Assembly: GCA_964635265.1 (NCBI GenBank)
Contig: CAZWNV010000095.1
Span: 1 to 11,623, forward strand
DNA from: M55B175 sp964635265
GTDB taxonomy: Bacteria; Desulfobacterota; Desulfobacteria; Desulfobacterales; Desulfosalsimonadaceae
Direction of reading: 5' to 3'
Length of the DNA stretch: 11,623 bases
Numbering within the stretch: the first letter of the stretch is position 1; the number at the start of each line of letters is the position of its first letter. Of this stretch, positions 1 through 6,013 are shown one piece after another. Made by a program: the position numbers and the translations under genes. The notes under the pieces are model-generated. The model saw only the letters and a program-made list of their open reading frames with translations, ran no database searches and was not told the DNA's origin.

Positions 1-95
1 TGCGGAAGATATTCAACTTACTCCAACGAGAATGCATGTCAAGATTTTCTCATCTCTTTTTGTAATGCTCTGAAATGTCGGTTTTTTTTTGCTGC

Positions 96-124
96 TTGAC
101 ACCCGGGCTGAACCTTGTCATACA
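96..124 (+). promoter_or_regulatory. possible sigma-70-type promoter for the two-component operon
   Basis: A perfect TTGACA lies at 96-101. With a 17 bp spacer the -10 position reads CATACA (119-124), which matches TATAAT at only three of six positions, so the -10 is poor. Transcription would begin near 131. That would exclude the TTG codon at 115 as a start and favour the one at 187. A run of nine T lies just upstream at 82-90. The case rests mainly on the -35 box. Confidence 0.3.
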
Positions 125-175
125 GTGGAATTCAAAAAGAACCCCTGAATCCTTTCCCGAGGCCTGCAAACAAAC

Positions 176-181
176 AAAGGA
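176..181 (+). promoter_or_regulatory. ribosome binding site that decides the kinase start
   Basis: AAAGGA lies 5 bases before the TTG codon at 187. The alternative in-frame TTG at 115 is preceded by CCCGGGCTGAACC, which has no Shine-Dalgarno match. No ATG occurs in frame before the first membrane segment. This site is the main reason for placing the kinase start at 187. Confidence 0.5.
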
Positions 182-186
182 TTTCC

Positions 187-2094
187 TTGCTGCAAGAACC
201 ACGAAACCGCCGTTACGGCCCGACAAGCGGGAAAATAGTTTTCAATCTAAAGGCCAAGGTCCTGTTTATTTTCCTTATCCTTGCGCTGATACCGCTCATG
301 ATCATTGGGTGGTTTTCGCTGAAAACCACCGAGAACCTGATTGTCAGCATGGTGGTACGGCAGCTCGAGAACGTGGCGGTGGATAAGGTGGCGCTTCTCG
401 AGCGTTGGCTGGATGAACGCAAAGCGGATATGAAGGTGATAGCCGGGACATCTCTGGTCCAATCAATGGATGCAGCGGCAATCCGGCCCTACCTGGATCT
501 CATGCAGGAAAAATACGGTGTATATAAGGATCTTTCGGTTGTCTCCGCTAACGGGAACCTTGTCTGCAGCACCAGCGGGCGGGGGAAGACGGGGGGTGCC
601 GGGGGGAGCCATTCCTATATCCCCAGGAATCGCCTCTATATGTCCAGCATTACGTATGCGCCCGAAGCCAATGAATCCACATTTTTTATTGCTGCCCCGG
701 TTTCAGGGAGCTCCGGTGACCTGGCCGGTACCGTCTACGGCAGTGTCGGCACAAACAAGATCATTGTCCACATACTGAATGTATCGCTGGGGGATACGGG
801 AGAATGCTACCTGGTGGATAAGGATGGCCGGTTCCTGGCGCACAAGGAGCCGCACCGGATTCTGACGGAGAACATTTCCCAGTCGGAGAGCTTTAGAAAC
901 ATATTTGAAAAGCGCGATCCGGGCAAGCCGTACCTGGATTACCGGGGAATCGAGGTTCTGGGCACCTCCATGAAGGTTGCCGGAACAGACTGGTATATCG
1001 TGGTTGAGCAGGACCGGAAGGAAGCCTTCCAGAGCGCGGAAACCCTGAAACGCATTGTCTTTTTGACGCTTTTGTTGTTTATTGGCTGTGCATTGATGCT
1101 GACCTGGATGATTTCCTATCATATTATCCGCCCGATCCATAATCTGAGCCGGTACGCGGGCATTATCGGGGAAGCGGAATTTGACAGGGCCATGGTTCCG
1201 ATTCATCGCAGCGATGAAATCGGAATGCTGTACCGGGCATTTCAGGATATGACCGCAAAGCTTCAAGAGCGCCAGAGCCGTCTTGAGCAAAAGGTGGATT
1301 TAAAGGATGCCGAGCTCAAGGAGACGGATCTGATCTTAAAGAAAACCAAATTGATTGCCGAGCGCTCGGAGAAATTCGCGGCAATCGGAAGGATGGGAGC
1401 GGCTGTCGCCCACGAGATACGAACGCCCTTGACATCGCTGAAGCTCTTCATGGAGTCAATGGAGGCGGAAATGGAGATCTCGCCGGAGGATGCGGAAGAC
1501 TTCCAGATTGCCATGGAGCAGATCAGCCGGATTGAGGCCACCATCAATCGTTTTCTGGACTTCACGAAACCCCAGGATCTCGTTTTTTCTGAAATCTCGC
1601 TTGCAGAGCTGGTCGAGGATGTGTTGATCATGGTACGACCGATGATCAAACGCCAGGAATGCAGCCTGGATACCCATATGGACGAGCAGCTTCCGCCGGT
1701 CCACGGGGACAGAAAGCTTTTGGCGGAGGCCCTGGTCAACCTGTTCGTCAACGCGCTGGAGGCGATGGAATCCGGCGGCTGCCTGTCAATAAAAGCGGTA
1801 GTCGACAGTTTCGCCTTGAGTGAGGCAACAGCCGGCTGCCTGCGGATCGATATCTCTGATACCGGCCACGGCATTACAGAAGAACAAATAGACAATCTGT
1901 TTGAGCCGTTTTTTACGACCAAGGCCTCCGGCACCGGCCTGGGCCTGCCGCTCGTGTTTCATACGATTCAAAACCATGGCGGTGTCATACGGGTACAAAG
2001 CCGCGTCCAACACGGCACCACATTCTCTGTCTATTTGCCGTTAAACCCTGATCAACCATTATGTGATGACGATGGAAAAAATCCTGCTGATTGA
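187..2094 (+). CDS. membrane sensor histidine kinase with extracytoplasmic Cache-type sensor
   Basis: This kinase should autophosphorylate in response to an extracellular or periplasmic signal and pass the phosphate to the overlapping response regulator. From the TTG at 187 it has 635 residues: a basic N-terminus, a first membrane segment (about 24-42), a periplasmic region of about 245 residues resembling a double Cache sensor, a second membrane segment (about 289-312), and a HAMP-like linker with coiled coil (to about 395). The HisKA motif AAVAHEIRTPL places the phospho-acceptor at H409. The ATPase domain has the N box NLFVNALEA (N522), G1 DTGHGI (558-563), FEPFFTT, and G2 GTGLGL (582-587). 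The catalytic part is NtrB-like, but the sensor is Cache rather than the cytoplasmic PAS of classic NtrB, so the ligand is unknown. The sensor has an odd glycine-rich stretch (KTGGAGGSH). A longer form from TTG at 115 (659 residues) is less likely. Confidence 0.93.
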   Translation: MLQEPRNRRYGPTSGKIVFNLKAKVLFIFLILALIPLMIIGWFSLKTTENLIVSMVVRQLENVAVDKVALLERWLDERKADMKVIAGTSLVQSMDAAAIRPYLDLMQEKYGVYKDLSVVSANGNLVCSTSGRGKTGGAGGSHSYIPRNRLYMSSITYAPEANESTFFIAAPVSGSSGDLAGTVYGSVGTNKIIVHILNVSLGDTGECYLVDKDGRFLAHKEPHRILTENISQSESFRNIFEKRDPGKPYLDYRGIEVLGTSMKVAGTDWYIVVEQDRKEAFQSAETLKRIVFLTLLLFIGCALMLTWMISYHIIRPIHNLSRYAGIIGEAEFDRAMVPIHRSDEIGMLYRAFQDMTAKLQERQSRLEQKVDLKDAELKETDLILKKTKLIAERSEKFAAIGRMGAAVAHEIRTPLTSLKLFMESMEAEMEISPEDAEDFQIAMEQISRIEATINRFLDFTKPQDLVFSEISLAELVEDVLIMVRPMIKRQECSLDTHMDEQLPPVHGDRKLLAEALVNLFVNALEAMESGGCLSIKAVVDSFALSEATAGCLRIDISDTGHGITEEQIDNLFEPFFTTKASGTGLGLPLVFHTIQNHGGVIRVQSRVQHGTTFSVYLPLNPDQPLCDDDGKNPAD

Positions 2095-3556
2095 TGATGA
2101 CGAAGGGCTTATCCATTTTTTAAGCCGTTTTTTCGAGCGAAAAGGGTATGCGGTTACGGCCTGTGCAGACGGACCGTGTGCCATCGAAAAAATCGGCGGG
2201 GAAAGCTTCGACCTGATTCTGCTGGACTACAAGATGCCGGAGCTAAACGGCCTGGATACGCTGAGTGCAATCAAGGACGTGGAGGTAAAAACGCCCGTTA
2301 TTCTCATGACCGCCTACGGTACAACGGAACTGGCGATCGAAGCCATGAAGCGGGGCGCCTATGATTATCTTGTCAAGCCTTTTGAACGCAGAGACTTAAG
2401 CCGAATTGTCAACGAAGCCCTCCAGGTGAACCGCCAGATGAAGGAAGTCGTCCGGCTGCCGGCAGCAGCGGAGCCGTCTGAAGAATCCGCACCGGCAAAC
2501 ACGCTGCAGATTATCGGCAACAGCAGGAAAATGCAGGAAATTTATAAACTGATCGGCCAGGTCGCGGAAAAGGACGTGCCGGTCCTGATCACGGGGGAGA
2601 GCGGGACCGGCAAGGAACTGGTGGCAAAGGCCGTCTATCACCACAGCCGCCGCAACGATAAGCCTTTTATGGCGGTCAATTGCGCCGCTATACCGGAATC
2701 GCTTTTTGAGAGCGAACTCTTTGGACATGAAAGGGGCGCTTTTACCGGAGCGGACAGGACTTATATCGGAAAAATCGAAAGATGCCACGGCGGCACCCTG
2801 CTGCTGGATGAAATCGGGGAGATGCCCACCGCATTGCAGAGCAAGCTGCTGCGTGTGCTGCAGGAAAACGAAATCGAAAGACTGGGCTCCACCCGGACTG
2901 TCGAAGTCGATGTCCGGATTATCGCGGCCACCAACAAGGAGCTGGAAAAGGCGGTGGAGGCCGGTACATTCAGAAAAGACCTGTATTGGCGTTTGAATGT
3001 CATCTCTTTTCATCTGCCGCCGCTCATGGAGCGCAGCGAGGATATCCCGGAGCTGGTGAATTATTTTTTGCGGCGGTTCGCATCAGAATATGAACGGCCG
3101 GTTTGTTATATGGCCGAGGCAGCGATGAACAAGCTTCTTGCCTATTCCTGGCCGGGAAATGTCCGTGAGCTGGAAAACTGCATCCGGCGCGCTGTTTTAC
3201 TCAGCACCGGCGACGTGGTTGCCGAGGGCAACTTGATGATACCGCAGCAGGCCCAGGCATGCCCTGCTTCCGCAGGGCGCAGGGAGCAGCTGATCGCAGG
3301 CCTGAGGAACAAACTCGAAGAGATTGTTCCGGAAATTCTTCGCCTTTCGGTAGAGGACGCCTATGCCAATATCATTGAAATGGTGGAAGAAACGCTCATC
3401 AGCAAAGCGCTTGAAGAATGCGGTAACAATCAGGTTCAGGCCGCAAAAATGCTTGGAATCAGCCGCAACACGCTGCGGCATCGGTTAAAAAGACAGTCCG
3501 ATAAGCAATCGCCGGATGCGGAGCCGGACCTGAAAACGGATCCCTCCGGTGACTGA
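2066..3556 (+). CDS. NtrC-family sigma-54-dependent response regulator
   Basis: This is a transcription activator that opens sigma-54 promoters after phosphorylation by the upstream kinase. It has 496 residues from the ATG at 2066. The receiver domain shows the acidic pocket IDDD (9-12), phospho-acceptor D54 (LLDYKMPELNG), T82 and K104. The AAA+ domain has Walker A GESGTGKE (177-184), the sigma-54-contact loop GAFTGA (224-229), Walker B GGTLLLDEIGEM (242-253) and FRKDLYWRLNV. The C-terminal Fis-type helix-turn-helix includes NQVQAAKMLGISRNTLRHRL (456-475), close to that of NtrC. The start overlaps the kinase by 29 bases, which implies translational coupling. No Shine-Dalgarno is visible, and GTG 2063, ATG 2066 and ATG 2072 are all possible starts. 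Intact GAFTGA and Walker motifs indicate a working sigma-54 activator. The target genes are not shown by sequence, though a -24/-12 element follows in the next gap. Confidence 0.95.
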   Translation: MTMEKILLIDDDEGLIHFLSRFFERKGYAVTACADGPCAIEKIGGESFDLILLDYKMPELNGLDTLSAIKDVEVKTPVILMTAYGTTELAIEAMKRGAYDYLVKPFERRDLSRIVNEALQVNRQMKEVVRLPAAAEPSEESAPANTLQIIGNSRKMQEIYKLIGQVAEKDVPVLITGESGTGKELVAKAVYHHSRRNDKPFMAVNCAAIPESLFESELFGHERGAFTGADRTYIGKIERCHGGTLLLDEIGEMPTALQSKLLRVLQENEIERLGSTRTVEVDVRIIAATNKELEKAVEAGTFRKDLYWRLNVISFHLPPLMERSEDIPELVNYFLRRFASEYERPVCYMAEAAMNKLLAYSWPGNVRELENCIRRAVLLSTGDVVAEGNLMIPQQAQACPASAGRREQLIAGLRNKLEEIVPEILRLSVEDAYANIIEMVEETLISKALEECGNNQVQAAKMLGISRNTLRHRLKRQSDKQSPDAEPDLKTDPSGD

Positions 3557-3583
3557 TCATATGTTTTGATCAAATTCCATCAT

Positions 3584-3606
3584 GGGTGTTTAATTTATGA
3601 ACACCC
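3584..3606 (+). terminator. weak stem-loop after the response regulator
   Basis: GGGTGTT (3584-3590) and AACACCC (3600-3606) form a 7 bp stem with a 9-base loop, 28 bp past the regulator stop. No U tract follows, so termination by this hairpin alone is doubtful. Just upstream, two copies of the palindrome TGATCA (3554-3559, overlapping the stop codon, and 3567-3572) could form another small stem. Confidence 0.35.
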
Positions 3607-3730
3607 CTTCGAAATCCCCTCTGACCGCTGAAACCGGGCATGCTTCCGTTTATTTTATCCCTCTCCGGGGTTTTTGCCTGTGTTTATTCCCACCACGAAC
3701 CAGGCCCCGGCCGCGCTGTACAACTTTGCC

Positions 3731-3756
3731 GGAATAAAAATTTTTCATTTTATTCC
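3731..3756. promoter_or_regulatory. perfect 9 bp inverted repeat, candidate activator-binding site
   Basis: GGAATAAAA (3731-3739) and TTTTATTCC (3748-3756) are exact reverse complements separated by 8 bases. The repeat is AT-rich with GC ends. Its centre lies about 75 bp upstream of the start predicted from the -24/-12 element, a usual position for an NtrC-family upstream activating site. The right arm runs into TTCC-N9-GGAA (3753-3769), which may form a second, looser site. No other copy was noticed in the window's gaps. Binding by the neighbouring regulator is inferred. Confidence 0.45.
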
Positions 3757-3792
3757 AACTAATTGGGAAAAAATGCCCAAACCTGCTCCCGT

Positions 3793-3811
3793 ACGGCACA
3801 CTCCCTGCAAA
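3793..3811 (+). promoter_or_regulatory. candidate sigma-54 (-24/-12) promoter
   Basis: The sequence CGGCACACTCCCTGCA has GG at 3795-3796 and GC at 3807-3808, with exactly ten bases between. Against TGGCACG-N4-TTGCA it matches 9 of 12 informative positions. Transcription would start near 3820 and read into the gene at 3915. Position just downstream of a GAFTGA-containing activator gene, with an inverted repeat upstream, supports the call. Confidence 0.5.
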
Positions 3812-3822
3812 ATAGCCAGTGA

Positions 3823-3851
3823 TATGCCGGCAGACCGTTGGGTATGCCGGC
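3823..3851. repeat. direct repeat TATGCCGGC, two copies 20 bp apart
   Basis: TATGCCGGC occurs at 3823-3831 and again at 3843-3851. The offset is exactly 20 bp, about two helical turns, so both copies face the same side of the DNA. They lie at or just after the predicted start of transcription, where a repressor could bind, or in the untranslated leader. Chance cannot be excluded for a 9-mer pair. Confidence 0.4.
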
Positions 3852-3914
3852 GCCAAACGAAGGCTTTGTTTTGACCGGCCTTTTCCATTGTATTGAAAAA
3901 CGGGGGGAAATCTC

Positions 3915-4493
3915 ATGTTTAGGAATCATGGAAACGATATTTCCGGCTTCGGCGGCCGGGACCTTGTGGCAAACGGGGCTGACATGAGCGAGGAAGGGCT
4001 TCTGGTATGCGAGAGAATAAAAGAGATCATGATGATGTGTGAGAGAGAGGATCCGGTTTATGAACAGATCAGCAGTTTCAGCATTGCCCTTTATACCATC
4101 GGCTATTTTGAATGCCCGGACCTGATGTCTTTTCAGGACGTGGACGGGCAGGAGGCGGCCGCGATTCTGCGGGAGGATTTTACGCGCGTGCCCGTAGAAG
4201 AGGTGCCATGGGATTACCTCATTACGCAATCCGCTGAAAAGTATCTGCTCGTTATCGGAGATCCCCTGTTTCCCCTCCATTTTGCAGTGCTTACCGATTT
4301 CCGCCATGAACGGCCCTATTTTTCCAAACTGCCGCTTTTCGGCAGCGGTTTTGACAGCCTGTCCGAACTGACGGAGGAGTTCTCCGGGTATGACGGCGTT
4401 GCTCGATACGAGGTGCACTATTTCAGAAGAAATCAGGAAATGGTGCGATCTCCGGCAGTCCGGAAAGGCCGGATCTATATTGTAAAAGATTAG
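3915..4493 (+). CDS. unrecognised 192-residue soluble protein upstream of gdhA
   Basis: I do not recognise this family. The start is well supported: GGGGGGA (3902-3908) lies six bases before the ATG. The protein is acidic, mixed alpha/beta in appearance, and has no signal peptide or membrane segment, so it should be cytoplasmic. Visible points are a glycine-containing start (GNDISGFGGRD), an acidic helical stretch with several Met (IKEIMMMCEREDP), an aromatic-rich core (ALYTIGYFECPD, YLLVIGDPLFPLHFAVLTDF) and a basic tail (RKGRIYIVKD). Two Cys (in MMMCERED and YFECPD) do not form a known metal motif. An internal ATG 23 codons in is a less likely start. It sits between a sigma-54 activator operon and gdhA, with a candidate -24/-12 promoter in front. 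A link to nitrogen metabolism or signalling is only a guess from position. Confidence 0.8.
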   Translation: MFRNHGNDISGFGGRDLVANGADMSEEGLLVCERIKEIMMMCEREDPVYEQISSFSIALYTIGYFECPDLMSFQDVDGQEAAAILREDFTRVPVEEVPWDYLITQSAEKYLLVIGDPLFPLHFAVLTDFRHERPYFSKLPLFGSGFDSLSELTEEFSGYDGVARYEVHYFRRNQEMVRSPAVRKGRIYIVKD

Positions 4494-4510
4494 CCCGCAT
4501 CCTTGAGCGC

Positions 4511-4526
4511 TGGCGCGCCGACAGCA
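4511..4526 (+). promoter_or_regulatory. second, weaker -24/-12-like element before gdhA
   Basis: TGGCGCGCCGACAGCA has GG at 4512-4513 and GC at 4524-4525 with ten bases between. It matches TGGCACG-N4-TTGCA at 9 of 12 positions but lacks both T residues before the GC, which are usually important. The element also contains the palindrome GGCGCGCC, so the GG and GC may be incidental. If real, transcription would begin near 4537 and leave an 85-base leader before gdhA. Confidence 0.25.
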
Positions 4527-4566
4527 TTTGCCCCGGCGATTCCCTGCTTAACAAGGCATCAGGTAC

Positions 4567-4582
4567 AGGATTTTTGTATCCT
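4567..4582 (+). terminator. small stem-loop between the 192-residue gene and gdhA
   Basis: AGGAT (4567-4571) and ATCCT (4578-4582) make a 5 bp stem with a six-base U-rich loop, followed by TTGTTTC. It is short and could be a weak terminator or leader structure. It lies about 40 bases before the gdhA start, so an effect on gdhA expression is possible. Confidence 0.2.
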
Positions 4583-4621
4583 TTGTTTCAATAAACGGTT
4601 AACTAGCAAGGAGGCCCATGA

Positions 4622-5977
4622 ATGTCTGTTATTGAAGAGGTGATTGAGAAAGTAAAGCACACAGACCCTGAGCAGAATGAATTCCATCAAGCCGTTATCG
4701 AGGTGCTGGAAACCCTGGCCCCAACAGCCGAAAAACATCCGGAATTCGTTAAGGCCGGCATATATGAGAGGATTGTCGAACCGGAGCGGATGGTCATTTT
4801 CCGGGTGCCCTGGGTGGATGATAGGGGGGAAGTACAGGTCAACAGGGGATTCCGGGTACAGTTCAACAACGCAATCGGTCCTTTCAAGGGCGGTATCCGT
4901 TTCCATCCATCCGTCAACTTGAGCATCATTAAATTCCTGGGCTTTGAACAGGTGTTCAAGAATTCTTTGACAACCCTGCCCATGGGCGGCGGAAAAGGGG
5001 GATCGGATTTTGACCCCAAGGGCAAATCTGACGGGGAAATGATGCGGTTCTGCCAGGCTTTCATGCGGGAGTTATACCGCCATATCGGAGCGGAAACGGA
5101 TGTTCCGGCGGGGGATATCGGCGTCGGCGCGCGCGAGATTGGCTATATGTTCGGCTATTATAAAAAAATCAGAAATGAGCACACCGGGGTTCTGACCGGA
5201 AAAGGCCTGGACTATGGGGGAAGCCTGATCCGGCCGGAGGCGACCGGGTATGGAACCGTCTATTTTGCCGCTGAGATGCTGGCCACCCGGGGGCTGGATT
5301 TCAAGGGCAAGACCGTGGCGGTCAGCGGTGCCGGCAATGTTGCCCAGTTTGCCATTGAAAAAATCAATCAGATGGGGGGACGGGCCATTTCCGCCTGCGA
5401 CTCAAGCGCCACGGTGATCGATGAAAAGGGGATTGACAATGACAAGTGCTGTTATCTGATGGAACTGAAAAATATTCATCGCGGCAGGGTCAATGAATAT
5501 GCGGACAGATACAAGACCGTTTGTTTTGAAGGCAAAAGCGTATGGGATGTGATCCGGGAGCAGGGGGTCAAAGTCGATATTGCACTGCCCTGTGCCACCC
5601 AGAATGAAATCGACGCCGAGAATGCGGAAGCGCTGGTGAAAAACGGCTGCATCTGTGTTGCCGAAGGCGCCAACATGCCGTCTTCACCGGACGCTGTGAA
5701 AGTTTTCCAGGACAACAACATCCTGTACGGACCCGGCAAAGCGGCAAATGCCGGGGGAGTGGCCACTTCCGGCCTGGAAATGAGCCAAAACAGCCAGAAG
5801 CTGTCCTGGACGCGGGAAGAAGTGGACAGCCGGCTTCTGCTGATCATGAAAAGTATTCATCAGTCCTGCCTGGATGCGGCCGAGGCCTACGGGCACAGCG
5901 GCGATTATGTGATGGGCGCCAATATCGCAGGCTTTACCAAGGTTGCCAATACCATGCTGGCATATGGCGTGGTCTGA
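4622..5977 (+). CDS. gdhA: glutamate dehydrogenase, hexameric, probably NADP-dependent
   Basis: It catalyses the reversible reductive amination of 2-oxoglutarate to glutamate with ammonium (probably EC 1.4.1.4), in the cytoplasm. At 451 residues it has the normal length of the small hexameric class. Substrate-domain motifs are PFKGGIRFHPSVN (K89), LPMGGGKGGSDFDPKG (catalytic-region K125) and PAGDIGVGARE (D165). The nucleotide fold has SGAGNVAQFAIEK (235-247), followed by CDSSATVID. This resembles the NADP-type E. coli enzyme (SDSSGTVVD) more than NAD-type clostridial forms, hence the cofactor call. The end carries the conserved ANAGGVATSGLEMSQNS. AAGGAGG (4608-4614) lies seven bases before the ATG. 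An ATG four bases earlier (4618) opens only a five-codon frame. The neighbouring NtrC-type system makes nitrogen control plausible but unproven. Confidence 0.98.
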   Translation: MSVIEEVIEKVKHTDPEQNEFHQAVIEVLETLAPTAEKHPEFVKAGIYERIVEPERMVIFRVPWVDDRGEVQVNRGFRVQFNNAIGPFKGGIRFHPSVNLSIIKFLGFEQVFKNSLTTLPMGGGKGGSDFDPKGKSDGEMMRFCQAFMRELYRHIGAETDVPAGDIGVGAREIGYMFGYYKKIRNEHTGVLTGKGLDYGGSLIRPEATGYGTVYFAAEMLATRGLDFKGKTVAVSGAGNVAQFAIEKINQMGGRAISACDSSATVIDEKGIDNDKCCYLMELKNIHRGRVNEYADRYKTVCFEGKSVWDVIREQGVKVDIALPCATQNEIDAENAEALVKNGCICVAEGANMPSSPDAVKVFQDNNILYGPGKAANAGGVATSGLEMSQNSQKLSWTREEVDSRLLLIMKSIHQSCLDAAEAYGHSGDYVMGANIAGFTKVANTMLAYGVV

Positions 5978-5986
5978 TTGCGTGGA

Positions 5987-6013
5987 AAGAGGACAGGCCA
6001 AGCCTGTCCTCTT
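5987..6013. terminator. shared stem-loop between convergent genes
   Basis: A 12 bp perfect stem (5987-5998 with 6002-6013, core GAGGACAGGC / GCCTGTCCTC) closes a three-base loop. It fills most of the 35 bp between the gdhA stop and the stop codon of the minus-strand gene, and its right edge touches that stop. Neither strand has a long U tract after the stem: the minus strand reads TTTCC and the plus strand CAGC. Its strength and position still fit a bidirectional terminator. Confidence 0.7.

Larger units (their letters stand above)
3557..3914. other. 358 bp regulatory gap between the response regulator and the 192-residue protein gene
   Basis: I see no convincing gene here. Two short open frames (minus strand 3916-3650 and plus strand 3674-3874) have low-complexity or arginine-rich translations and no ribosome site. 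In order, the gap holds a 7 bp stem-loop after the regulator, a perfect 9 bp inverted repeat (3731-3756), a GG-N10-GC element (3795-3808), and two copies of TATGCCGGC exactly 20 bp apart. The layout of distal repeat, -24/-12 element and leader fits a sigma-54 promoter region. Confidence 0.6.

Noticed and set aside
703..1934. Two long minus-strand frames (1290-703 and 1934-1263)
   Set aside because: Both are antisense to the histidine kinase, whose catalytic motifs are intact. No family features are visible in them.
3650..3916. Short open frames inside the 358 bp gap
   Set aside because: The translations are arginine-rich or low in structure, there is no ribosome site, and regulatory elements fill the same bases.
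3759..4418. 219-codon minus-strand frame
   Set aside because: It spans the regulatory gap and runs antisense to the 192-residue gene, which has a strong ribosome site. It shows no recognisable motif.
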